64,000 bases of DNA from Aphrophora alni (taxonomy: Eukaryota; Arthropoda; Insecta; Hemiptera; Aphrophoridae), in assembly GCA_963513935.1 (NCBI GenBank), contig OY740769.1, forward strand, positions 38,963,120 through 39,027,119, read 5' to 3'. The notes below the pieces were generated by a model that was not told where the DNA came from, made no database searches, and worked only from the letters and a program-made list of their open reading frames with translations. Positions 52,125 through 64,000 of this stretch are shown here, one piece after another. Position numbers and translations under genes: made by a program. How positions within the stretch are numbered: the stretch's first letter is position 1; every line of letters starts with the position of its first letter.

Positions 52125-55100
52125 AAAACAATATTATATTATTGTATGGTTTCTTCTGATTGAAATTATATATTGATCATTACAATATATGAACAGCAAA
52201 ATAGTTTTTAAAAACAAATAAAACACTTTACAAAAGCAAGATATTACTTATAGACTGCAGCAAAACGCTTTCTAAACTTTATGACGTGCAATATTTAAAA
52301 AAGATTTTTTTCCATGTTGGCAACAGACTCCCATTGTTCCCAATTTTTGAATCCTTTGTTTCTTATTCAGCTCCATTATCTTAGTTTACAGTGTTTTATT
52401 TAATTATTTAGTGACAATGTTTTAAAGTTTTGAATTAATATAAAATATTGTAGTGTGATAGTAATTGATAATGTAAGTATTTAGTGAATTTTTCTGATTA
52501 TAAAATGTCAAGATTCTAACCCTTAAAGTTGAAAGAAGAAGTTTTTTGGAAAATAAATTGTGATAATAGTTTAAAGTATTGAATTGATGTAGAATATTGT
52601 AGTTATTGATAATTTAATTGGTTAAAAAAATATCTCCAATTATAGAAACCCCAGATAAAATATTAAATATAGTGGACGTTCACTATGAAATGCAGAAACT
52701 TCAAGTACATAATGTAAAATTGCATATACGATTTGTTTAAAATTGTAAATTGGTTAAGATATTACTTTTAATAATTTTGTCGTGAAATTGACTTTGTATT
52801 ATAGAATGACTAATACAACAATAATTATAAAAGACTAATTATTACTTGCATATGTAAAAAGTAAGCAAGATTAACCTCCGTGTTTTTACATTTTATGCCA
52901 TTTTTGTAAAACAATTAATTGAATATGGAATTTACGAGTAGTACATAGAATTAGTACTTTATTCGTGACGCAAATACAAGGGAAACTAGGAAACCAAAAA
53001 AAAATAAAAAATTAATACCAACAAAGTCCAATAAAAACATTACCATCAAAATACAATACTAGAAATATAAATTTAAATCAAATTAAGCTGTCTTTTAACT
53101 CAATAACTACTATAAATCCTTTAAACAAAATTACATTAAAAGTAAATATAAACACAATAACTTTATTAATTATTATTTAATACTATTCCTCGTAATATTA
53201 CGTCTTGTACATATAAAAAACAAACAACCTAAGAAAAACGAAGTTGTTATGATACCATAACAATATACCATAAACATTATTTATAGTACCAGTAAATCAT
53301 AAATTATTTAAATTATTATCACGATAATTTAAAACTTTTCCGTGATTGTACAAAACAATTTTAGTTAATTTTAAGAAGACATTAGTCATTATCACTAAAT
53401 GTTTCATCATGTTTCTGATGTAAATTATGAATTGATATTCATTGTAAGATAGGTATTGAAGTTTGTACACCGGTTGTAACTTATCGCCTTTGTTTTTGGC
53501 AACAACGCCCCATAAATCGCTCTCCTTATAGTCGTGTATGAGATTTATGTAGGGGAGGTAGTGTGTGTAAAATAGCTCTCAGCAAACATCTAACAACATT
53601 ATTTATCTTAGTTCAAATATTTAATATCTCATTCAGTAAACTGTTAACAGAGGACCCCTTCTTTCAGATAACAGTTGAATTAATCTTTAGAATTTATAGA
53701 ATTTAGAAAATTTATAAAAATTATAGAATTTTTTTTTAAATAATAATTTTATTAGAAAAACAAACATTGTCAAAATTATTCTTCCTTAGAAATAATTTTT
53801 TTACAAATGCATTATATTATTATTACAATTTTTACTAGATTTCAATTTAAATATTTTCTTTGCGTTCATTATTTTATTGTAATTATTGTATTGTAGGTAT
53901 AAAAAATTAATCAATGTACTCTCTTTTTTCATAAAACTTTAACGATGATTGCTGACTTACTTATTGAATGAGCGCATGACTAAATTATTATAATTTTCAA
54001 CCCAAACTGTTACTTTGAACATAGTTGTCTTAGTATCACACCAATTACTCCTAATAAACTACTATCATATGAAAATACTGTTTAAATACTCAGGCCTTTT
54101 TGAAACACAGACCTTGTTTTAAATGGTAATGCAATATATATATATATTTTTTTCAAATACAGTGGGGAAAAAGTAATTAAGAAAACTTATAATTATATAA
54201 AAAATAAAATATATTTTATTAATTGAAATATAGTAAAAATATGTGCATATTGAGGGTTAAAATCAGTGACAAAAAATTTTAGCGTTCTAACTTCAATACT
54301 TTTTAAGAAAGATCTCCATAATTATGAAAAAAAAAACTTTTGGTAAAAAACATGATTGTAAACTTTAGTATTACTGTTTTTACAGACACCTTTAGTTTAA
54401 TAGTCCCCAGGTGAGTATAAATAATTATCTTAGTCTTCATCATGTTGATACAGCTCATGTCGTTTCTGCCTTATGAACGCACACCTTAACCCTATTTTTC
54501 AGCATATAACACTCATTTTTTCGTACAATCATACCTACTAAGCACTTTACAATATTCCCTATATTAAATGTTTTTATGACAACATAAGCATCAAGGTGTA
54601 AAGTTTCTAAAGCGAACAAAAACATTCTTTCGTAGTTGCGACCAAATCACATTATTTACAAACTCATTTTTATTTTGAAGACATTTTTTTAACAAATTCG
54701 GGTTAGAAAGATTGGTTTTATTAGCAGAATTATGGTTTCAACCAAATAAAAATAGATCCCTAATTCTGATAAAGCACTCTGATATTAACAGCAGCTATTT
54801 TCTCCCTTATTTCACAAATTATGCATATGGTTTTCATTGATAATATAAATATGTAAATAAGCAGATCACACTGTTTGTTGCATATTTGTTACGGGTGACA
54901 TTTGTATTTCTACGTACAACCTTTCTTAATATTTCTGAATTTTTGTAATTGCTTCTAAGGTCAATCGGTTTTGCCCAGATTTTTTTTTTTTACCGTTAGA
55001 TAATAAATAATGTTTTCCCCATTTTTAACTTGACTTTTTCAAGTCGAGACTTCATTCGTTTGAATACATCACTAGTATACCTGGAATTGTGCAATGAGAT

Positions 55101-55750
55101 GAGTATTGAAAATTTGTTTTTTGTCTCTTGAACTTCCATAGCTCCACTAACCCCGGAAAAATTAGTTTTTCAACTAGACTTAGGTTCCCTCTAATGTTTT
55201 CCTGGACGTAAACAATGATCACTCATTATATCTAAATCCATAACAATACCAGTCTCTATACTAGTAGTTCTTACAATGTTTTAGAGAAACATGTCCTAGT
55301 TTCTGCCATGTCCCACCTAGTGGACCAGACAAATCTCCATTTCTTTCATTTATATTTATAGCAGTTTCTACTGCATATTTCATGGAGTTCTTCTTCATTA
55401 ATTTAAAATAATTCAATAAGTACATTAACATATATTGAAAATTTAGTTGGTGGTAGAGGTTAATTAAGAATCGAGCAGAATATTTCTGCAGAAATTTGGC
55501 ATTTCCCTATTGAACGCAGGGTAAAAACTAATCTAACATCTATGTCATACTGATATTTAAGTAAATTCTTTTATTGTACACCACTTAAATTCATTCAATA
55601 CCATAGCAGCTAAGCCTACCCTTCTTGACACACAAGAGGATAAATCGACAAAATAAAATCTACAAACTTCTACTGAAACCAAATTGTTTAGTAATAGTTA
55701 TAAATGTTAAATATCAGTCATGATAATATCATCAGATGACTGAAACTTAC
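52122..55750. other. AT-rich DNA without supportable genes
   Basis: No element ends, RNA genes or motif-bearing frames were recognised. If the candidate exon at 55751-55949 is real, this stretch would be its intron, since transcription would run leftwards. Confidence 0.5.
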
Positions 55751-55949
55751 TGTAGGCGTCATCCGCAAATATGTTCTTTGATAGGCTCACCTGGGGAAAT
55801 GTGTTTATTTCTAGGTTAGGCTTTAATTGGACGATGTTAGAATTCACTGAAATTATTGAATTTAAATTGTCACCATCGTCTTCACTATTTCTAGATACAT
55901 TTCTTTTCCATTGATATTTCCATTTTTTAATTCTTTGAGATATACCCAT
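55751..55949 (-). CDS. Candidate first coding exon of an unknown gene
   Basis: An ATG at 55949 in good context (A at -3, G at +4) opens MGISQRIKKWKYQWKRN, then an acidic stretch (NSEDDGDNLN) and a Pro/Asn/Ser-rich part to FADDAY. At 55750 the minus strand reads ACA then GTAAGT, a consensus splice donor. Without splicing the frame runs on to 55707 (80 codons). The composition is mixed basic then acidic, less repetitive than random AT-rich frames. I recognise no family, found no acceptor or second exon, and cannot exclude chance. Confidence 0.35.
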
Positions 55950-57689
55950 TTTATATTTAGCTACAATTATAAATCACATCTTCAGAAACTGAAACTTATC
56001 TCTGCTTTAAGAGCTCTAATTATTTTATTTAAATTTACTCAGGCGTGTTGCCACCATAGAAAAAAATCACAATATTCAGTGTCTATGCTAAATGTTGCAG
56101 AAGAACGTACGGAATTTAAATATTTACGTCCAAGTAGAAATATAGGTGATAATAAAAATTATTTAATATTGAGAAAGATATCATGTTTAGACATATTTTT
56201 TAAAAGTTATGAAGTTACTTTATATTTCCTTTTTTCTTTTAATCATACAAGTTAATAGATTTATCAAATAACGGATCGAATTTAACTTTTAATTTGTAAG
56301 TTATCTCTAACTCACAATAAATTATGTCTGCAAAAATGCGACACCTAAAAAAATATGCCAATTTGGAGCGCTCGGTCTTATTTACTTGAAAAATCTCCAT
56401 TTACACAAACTCAAGGTGGGTAAAAGTGTAGAATTAACTGATGAGCGAAATTGTTTTAAATAATTCATAGCATTTGAAATTATGGATGTAAGGGTGAATG
56501 AGGGTGAAAAGTAAGTGATGTGGAAGAATGTTGAGGCAATAAAAGTTAGATGAGTGAACGGAGAGGTTTATTTGGTTGTTTTCTTGTTTCTACCAAGTAA
56601 CGGTTCTTGATTAAATTCTTCAAAATGTCCTCTCGTACTATTTACATTATTACCAGATTTGAAGTAAAGAGACTAAAATGATTTTTCCCATTGCTGAATT
56701 CTGATGAGCACTCAGATTAATAATAGCTCTACCCAACTCTTATTATTAGTGTCAGTAAATTTTGTAAAACTTCGTTGAAATAGACCCACCTTGTATTTTT
56801 TAATTTGTATTATATTTGTATTATTTTAATAGTAATTTAGTTAATTTAGCTTTAGCTTTACTTCAACTGAATTCCGTTGTGTCAAATGCTTTCTAAGTAA
56901 TATAAAATATTAAACAATACATAAAACTCAAATTGTCGGTAATTGTATTGTTTTTGGCATTAGTTAAATAAGAAAACCTAATAAAATAGTTTGGTATAAT
57001 ATAGAAATTGAAAAACTTTGTAAACGTAGTATATAAATGCATATTAAAAATAATTGTTTCATTTAAGACAATCCTCCAAAAAATATTAAAACTATCACAA
57101 TTATAGGATTAAACCAATTCAAACAAAAATCGTGTTCTAAATACCGTAATGTGTCTTATATTTTATATCTGGGAATGATTTCATTGATTGGTATATAATA
57201 GTTAACAGGGGTATCATTTCATTTATAGTAATTCATTAAGTTGTATATATTTATAATCTATTAGAGAGTAGGTCTTTGATGTAAAATGAAGCGTTATTCC
57301 ATATTAAGAAAATTGGTCACTGGTCTAGACATCCAAAGTATAATGAGAGTAATGCGAATTTAGTAAATCTTACATTGTACATAAACATTGTGAAAATTAA
57401 AATACTAAAAATTATTTCATAAGACAAATTTAAGAAATGATTATTCCTTCTTACGGACATATAAATTATGTGGAAAAGAATATGTCTTCTAAACGGTATG
57501 TATATAAATCTAAAATAATTTTTAATGAATTATATTGTATCAGCTTTATAAACAAAACATTACAATATTATAACTAGAATAAATGTTAGTCTTGATGGTA
57601 TAGTATATATACCCGACCTAAACTTCCGATTAAACAAAGAAAGTTTGTTTTTATGAGGAACTGGCAAGGTGATTTGACAACTGAATTCT
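55950..57689. other. Intergenic DNA, nothing supportable
   Basis: It would hold the promoter if the candidate exon is genuine, but no core promoter element stands out. Confidence 0.45.
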
Positions 57690-58890
57690 TGCTGTTATTA
57701 AACTAGAGACTGGAGAATTGTATGCACACATTGGGAAGGAACAGATATTCCTACACACGATAGCAAAATTTATAATTCACAACGAAAATACGGTAAATAT
57801 TGGAGAATGTCAAGCTTATCAGGAACTATAAGAATGGTGGTGGGAGCATGTTTTTTCAGCAAAAACATGTACTAGCTATTTGGAAATAAAATGATGATAA
57901 GACAACTAATCTGACCGATCACTTTATTGAGCGCCGGTTTTATCTCAGAGCTCACGGCTGTACACACATGTAAAAGAGAAAATGGAAATAATCACAGTGT
58001 CATACATGAAAGCTAGATTATCCATAACGAAAAAGCAGGCAGGATCTATAAAAATAAGAAGTACTATATTTCCAAACTGAAAGACCAGGGCTTTAAACAC
58101 ATGGATGAAAAGATAGCATAGTACTTTCTGGTGACATGAATAACAGATCTGATGTTAGTAAAGATTATATTAGTAGGAGGGCAAATAAAATTTTATGTTT
58201 AAGGACAGTACAAACTAAAGGTCAAAGCTTACTACCAAGTGATTGAACAGAAATATACACGAAGCTCTATGGAAGATTTTAGAAAGACGAGAAGAAATAA
58301 TATACCTGTGCACGAATAGAAGAAAGATGACTGACACTTAAGGTTGACTCCAAGGGTTGAGAATTTGCGACAACAACAAGACTCAAGAAAATGGTATAAG
58401 TTAGTGAATGACATCCGTAGATAATTTAAACCTAAGAGAGATGAATGGTGGCATATTAAATGTGGACTCTTTACAAACAATAGGAAGATATGAAAAGACT
58501 CTAAAATCTACATTTATCATTGTAGAATGAGGAGAAACAAACTTCAATGAATGGTAAACCTCAAATGATAGTCCCATTAGGTTTTAATAACACACCAGAT
58601 AGGTATCTAGATGGAATCTTATAACAACAAATCTTCAGGATCTAACGGATTGTTGAAGAATGGTTGACATAATATAGTTCTTCAATGACCTTATGATAGA
58701 GATATAGTTGGACGAGATAATACCAATGGATTGGCATAAAACTGTAATAGTTCCTATCAATAAAAAGAGGGATAAACTTGACTGCTGGTCATAAGTCTAG
58801 AATCAACAATGTAGACCTCTCATATAAGATCTTCAATACACAGATATATTTTAAAAAGAGATTTTAGAGCCCAAGGTTTCGTTGCAAACT
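57690..58890 (+). pseudogene. Eroded RTE-type LINE (endonuclease to start of reverse transcriptase)
   Basis: Short patches in different plus-strand frames follow the order of an RTE/BovB-like polyprotein. AHIGKEQ lies near 57724 (endonuclease GDFNAxxG region), and TNLTDHFIERR at 57905-57937 is in the place of NQIDHxxIxRR. KWYKLVNDIRR followed by a stop and FKPKRDEW, from 58389, marks the linker before RT. CGLFTNNRKI follows near 58460. MDWHKTVIVPINKKRDKLDC at about 58728-58785 marks the start of the RT domain, and a trace of YKIFN is near 58829. Stops and shifts are frequent. The catalytic RT motif is not visible, so decay or truncation follows. The class is firm; the clade is tentative. Confidence 0.72.
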
Positions 58891-59614
58891 GGTCCGAAAC
58901 AACAAAAAAGTGTGACAAAAGTCGAAAATCTAAGTCTTCACTTTAAATGTAGTACTATGGTATTTCGTAGAGACGGACTTCTTGTACATCGCATGACATT
59001 CAATACATCGGCCAACTTCGTGGTATAGTAACCGGTTTAACGAAAAACTCTATACGTACTAAGGAGCATTGCTTTACTACACTTATTCAAGTGTTACTAA
59101 TTTTTTACGTAGTTTGTCGATTTCGTTTCGGTTTTTTGATGAATATTACTGGTGGTAAGTAGACATTTACATACATACAATAATTTACATAAAAAAATAC
59201 TAGTAAAATTAGTAAAATTAAAAAGGTAGAAAGAGTATGAAACAAAGAGTTTTTGTCAAAATAAATAAAAATAATAATAAAAATAAATAAAGCACCACCA
59301 TCATCATCATATTCAAATAAAGGGTTAGGTACATTGTCTATTACAGTTTTACTAAGGAGCCTTTGATCTGCCTAAACTCCTTTTTCCAGAAGGCATCCTT
59401 AAATGCGTCCTATTCCGAGGCTTGTTTAGAAGATTATGAATTATTTCAGATTTACTTGGGAGGATGCCCATCCACCGAAAAATACTATACTTGTAGGATC
59501 AGAGACTCTTCTTCCCAACTTATGGTATTTTAATTGGTATTTCAGTTTTTTTTTCTAAAAAGTGAGTTTTTCTCCATTTTTGGTTATTACATAGACATCT
59601 CCAACGTATACAAT
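58891..59614. other. Intergenic DNA, nothing firm
   Basis: It may include further unrecognisable remains of the LINE. A short CAC/CAT trinucleotide patch lies near 59293-59310. Confidence 0.45.
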
Positions 59615-59832
59615 CCCTGTGACAGCTTACTAATCTTGATACACATAAAAAAGTATAATAACAAACACCTTTTTATGTGTTATTACCCCATGATAAATAT
59701 TTGTACCCTGAATTTGTGAATCACAGGGTACCCATGATTGTACCCTGTGGCAGCTTACTAACCTTGATACACATAAAAAAGTATAATAATAAACACCTTT
59801 TTATGTGTTATTACCCCATGATAAATATTTGT
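59615..59832 (+). repeat. Two 90-bp direct repeats, 128-bp period, each with a hairpin
   Basis: 59615-59704 and 59743-59832 differ at only a few positions ('ccctgtgacagcttactaat' against 'ccctgtggcagcttactaac'). Each copy contains 'acacataaaaa' facing 'tttttatgtgt', a hairpin with a loop of about 18 nt. The 38-bp spacer holds 'accctg' and 'cagggt' in opposite orientation. A recent local duplication is the simplest explanation. Confidence 0.9.
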
Positions 59833-62164
59833 TTTTGTTTTCATAAGTAACATCATTATCACATTATATATGTATATTTATAAAAAAGGTGTTTTATAAT
59901 CCTTTTTTGAAATTTTGGGTATCTCATAAAATTGTGTAGTTATTATTAGTTTGGTATTTCCACAAACACTTTTCTTTTTTCACCTCGTACAAAAAAAACA
60001 CATAAATACGTTCTATTTAAAAATAAGTTTATTAAAAGTATTGTGAAGACTCTACTACAAATAATGTAAGATTAAATTATTATTGTTTTACTTATTATTA
60101 TTATTTTGATAGAGATATTTTTCTAAAATAAATTTTTTATGACCAAATAACATACAAGTCATATATTATTAAACTTTTTGATTATATTTCATTCCTGTAA
60201 CCAATATTAATACTTTAAATAAAATCTTAGGTACCATAATATTAATTAAATTAACTTATATTTTGTTAAATTATTATATTTTTGTAGCAATAATTTCAAA
60301 TATTATTTTCAGATAAATAAATGATGAGTTGAAACCAACTTGCCAATGATTGAACACAGCAAGGGAATTTTGGAATGTGTTTAATCTTTGTCTTTGCTAC
60401 ACATATTTTAAAGTGTTGACTTATCTCATTATGTGGCAAATTATTGTAATCACTAAATGTAAACTTTTCAAAGGTTTAAAAAGTTACTTCGTGTAGGCGT
60501 TTCGTTATAAGTGGTGCATATTAGAAAAAATCCGTCGAAGCTTAGTTTATCTACGACTGTTTTTTTTATTCTCTGGATTCCTGCACAATTACTTTACGTG
60601 AATTTTACCATATTATTATCCATTGGAAATAATATTATGTGGACGAAATTATGTATATAATCTTTACTATAAAAATAGATTAATTTGCTAAGTAATGATG
60701 ACTTTTTTGTATCACTAACATTTCTTGTATTTAGAGTCTGAGAAAAAATTGTTAGTGTAATATTGTTAGGCGATGTTCAAAAAATGAAGCATTTTCATTG
60801 AAATCTATAATATTGCAATCAAAATAAAAGAAAATATAGATTTGTCATTAGTAAATGTATATCTAGTTATACACATGACCATGTTTAACTTCTGCACAAG
60901 ACCATGCTAAGCTCATAATCATAATAAGTCGCTAATGAACTTGTATAATCAATCATTGTATTATTGAGTCAACCAACCTCTTACCACCAATAATATATGG
61001 TTTTATGGCATTTGTACCTGAGTCGTAATTAGAGTTAGTACTTTGAATCCATTCCATATAGTCAGTGTTAAAGTATTCTCAACAAATAAACGTTTGTTGA
61101 AGAGTTAAATAAAAGAATTAATTAATCTTGAATAAAGGGACACAAAGTGTTTTGAAAACATGAACATACTCGTAGCTAGCAAGGTACTTAAAATAGAATA
61201 GTAAAATAAGAAAAAAAGGAGTTGCTCGTGAAATAAATTTAACGTATAATTAAATTTTTTTTTTAGTATAAATAAATTCTTGTTAATGCCTTCTTCTTTC
61301 TTGCAAAATAAAAAATATAAAATCACATTATAACAATTATCAAATTTTATACTGTCACTTCAACAATCAACAATAAAAAAAATTAAAAAGCCATAAATAA
61401 AAGTAAATTACTCATAAAACGTAATAATTAGAACACTTGAATCAAACAGAATAAACAAACAAATCACGATTTTGCAATAAAAAGTTCACACATATATGCA
61501 ACTGTATTATGATGAAAAAAGACTACACCGAGAAAATTAAGAAATGTACATCCCAACCAAGAGAGTATGTTGACTTAACGCCACTAAAAGCCAAATATAT
61601 ATTTTATCTGTTCGTAATTATTCTAGTGTCTAATCAGGGTCCTAAGTCAATATTAAAGTTATAACTACTTAAAAACTTGTGGACGAAATATTTTAACACT
61701 TTCTCTTAGTGCTAAATACCTTTTCAAACTATATCCTTTCAAAGTGTAAACGCTTACCTGAAAACGATCTGGCGTATCTTATGGGTTTCAAAGTCCAGTG
61801 GGGTACCTGGTTAAAGTCTAAGAAGATAAAAATATCGTAATACCTGAAACAATTTTTTTCTGCATTCTATTACTTTTTGTTAAAACACAGACTATATATT
61901 TTCTTACGATGCACACTAACGAACGAAGGTACTTGGCAGAACTCCTTGCTAAATGTTACTCAAACAGGTTAATTACAAATTATTGAACGTTAAAGATCAT
62001 TGGATGATATTTTCCTTTGGTTTGTGTTAAGCTGCTTCCATTAATAACTCCGTTTCTTTAGAAACCAAGGTCAGGAAGACTTAATAAATTGTATATTATC
62101 CCTGAACATTATGTCTATGTTTCATTTATATTTTTCGACGTAAATTATTCGAAGAAAAGCGATG
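59833..62164. other. AT-rich DNA without supportable genes
   Basis: No recognisable frames, RNA genes or element ends. Confidence 0.5.
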
Positions 62165-62373
62165 ATGGTGACTTTCCGACGTCCTCTACATTAAGTTCAA
62201 CCTTCAATATCTTTCTCATTAAAGCCTCGGTAAAGTACATTCAAGTAGGCTTCTACCAGCGTTGTAACATCTATACTGAATTATCCCTATTTTCCTCCTT
62301 CAGTGGTTCAGTTATATGTTTATATAACGAGATGAAGTCGAGCACCTTTAAGGAGAGCTTTATTATAAAACTT
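62165..62373 (-). pseudogene. Frame-broken coding-like patch of unknown family
   Basis: On the minus strand one frame reads KLSLKVLDFISLYKHITEPL then KEENRDNSV and stops. Shifted by one base it continues SIDVTTLVEAYLNVLYRGFN then EKDIEG and stops. Two adjacent protein-like blocks in consecutive frames suggest a decayed gene or a single sequencing or indel error. The opposite strand is also open (62089-62382), but its translation is Ser/Phe/Ile-rich and less convincing. No family recognised. Confidence 0.4.
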
Positions 62374-62382
62374 ATTTTTTAA

Positions 62383-64000
62383 ACCATTGATAAATATTCA
62401 CGATTGAAATGATTAAATATTATTTTCCCCAAATGACATAGACATTTAAATTATTGGTATTTTTAAGTTAAAGTTCAATATTTTAATATTTCTCGAGAAG
62501 CGCATTAAAACATCTGATGCTGTTTTAGTGACATCGAGTTGGGGGACTCTATTAGGTGATTTATTGCTTATGAATTAAACATTATGATAAGTTGAAGCGA
62601 AATCACTCTTCACTGATGGTCTAACTAAAGAGGGTGAAAACTACTTTCCTCATTATTAAACTTCAAAAAACTCATTAGGATTTCATATTAGAGTTTTGTT
62701 CTTCTTTAAGATTGCATTGTGTCGTCATTAAGCTTAACATAGCCAAAAACGTAATGAAGGTTTTGATTATCATTAAAAGGTTTATAATAAGCCCAAAGCT
62801 TTTGCCCCTTAAATTTTTCTTCTTTGTTGTCAAGTCAGGAATATAAACGAAAGTTATGTCTGATTTGATAAATTATATAAACGTGGTTTCATCACTGTCA
62901 TATTTGTTCTTTCAATCTTCATGATTAATCAAAATAAAATGTGACACACCAATCTATGCCTATTCATGGAATATGTAAAGTGTATTAAGGTCAACGCTTT
63001 TCTATGAAATTTCTTATTTGTTATTGAATTGACCTGTACCAAAACGAACCTCATTAACTTAGCCATTTGCTATATAGCCCACTTTCGTATGGAAATTTGA
63101 AAATACTGTGACATAATGGTCAGAAAATTTACATCTGATTTTTATTTGTATAAAATAAACGTTACGAAATGCTAGTATTATTTGTTAATCATATTTATGT
63201 GAGAGTGTGAAAGAAAACACCTTTCTACGTTGAAGTTATTGAAAACAAAACATTGTTTTAATGATTAATTAACTTTTAAAAACATAATAAATTATTGTTA
63301 TATTAAAATGCTGTGTTACATTAATGAGTTTAAAATTGAAGTATAGGTTGCCAGAAGTAATATCTGAAATATTAACAGAGAATTTTATAAGAATTGTATT
63401 ATGAATGGATGATCTCTTTTATTCCGTGCCCTTAATTAAAGAATAAAAAGTCAAAACTTTAAGAAACAGTATTTTGTCCAACCAAAATATCACGTATTTT
63501 TGCATCACTAATACAAAAATTAACACAGAATGAAATTCTATCAGTGGAGATATTAAATAACCTCGTTTTATTAAAGCGGCAAGTTAGTCAGAAAAAAAGA
63601 GTTTCATAATAAATTGTAGCTCTTAACTTTAAAGATACAAATAATAATAAGACATTTTACATCTATTTTCTTTGAAAGTATAATAGAATACTAATATAGG
63701 TGAAATGCACATTAGTTTTTCATTGCTGTTTCATTAAAATGAACAAAATATGTCTAGAATTTATATTCTAGAAAATAAAAAAAAAATGGTAATTTATAAG
63801 TGAAAAGTCTCAGTAAATTATATTAAATATTTATAGGTATTGTTTGAAATGGACTTAGAGGAACAAACAATACTTAAGTTTAAATGTTTCAGCATTCTGC
63901 ATTGAATAGATAAATGGCTACAATTTTAAGCAAACATTGATATTAACTTGAAATATTATTACATCGTGACGTATTCATTATATCAATACATTAAAAGTCC
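62383..64000. other. AT-rich DNA without supportable genes
   Basis: Nothing recognised to the end of the window. Confidence 0.5.

Overview
The window is AT-rich eukaryotic DNA and looks like intergenic or intronic sequence from an insect-type (arthropod) genome. The basis is long microsatellites (CT and TA runs), the absence of operon-like gene density, and a mix of transposons typical of insects: piggyBac-like, a DD82E Tc1/mariner relative, hAT, a Jockey-type LINE, an RTE-type LINE and a gypsy-class retroelement. Species cannot be fixed from the sequence. No host gene can be assigned with confidence. One short minus-strand open segment near 55.8 kb could be a host 5' exon.

Layout. 1-6.8 kb is unannotatable AT-rich DNA. 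6.8-7.7 kb is a 27-bp minisatellite. 7.7-16.3 kb shows nothing firm. 16.9-19.6 kb holds a decayed piggyBac-like transposon (transposase on the minus strand, several frame breaks). A 116-bp CT tract lies at 20.1 kb, a tandem duplication at 22.1 kb and a GC-richer island at 22.6-23.0 kb. 27.1-30.4 kb holds two dispersed repeats (families B and A), a long hairpin and the eroded integrase end of a gypsy-class element. 32.4-34.3 kb holds decayed coding sequence of unknown type, interrupted by a short hAT-like insertion with a perfect 8-bp target duplication. At 34.8 kb a 129-bp inverted-repeat element encloses a tRNA-like sequence. 35.3 kb is a 243-bp CT tract. 36.8-41.2 kb carries several copies of dispersed repeat family C and a 5'-truncated Jockey-type LINE tail. 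41.7-42.4 kb is a cluster of inverted and tandem repeats that may be one non-autonomous element.

The best-preserved unit is a 2,705-bp DNA transposon at 45,627-48,331. It has perfect 46-bp terminal inverted repeats, TA target duplications and a nearly intact transposase. The catalytic spacing (82 residues between the second D and the E) matches the DD82E (Sailor) branch of IS630-Tc1-mariner. The frame is broken only by a run of six A after the catalytic E. Downstream are second copies of repeats A and B, more TA tracts, an eroded RTE-type LINE (57.7-58.9 kb), a 128-bp-period duplication (59.6 kb) and a frame-broken coding-like patch at 62.2 kb.

The elements do not work together. The window is a record of independent insertions, some nested, in a gene-poor region. 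Many of the longer open frames on either strand are by-products of repeats or low complexity and are left out.
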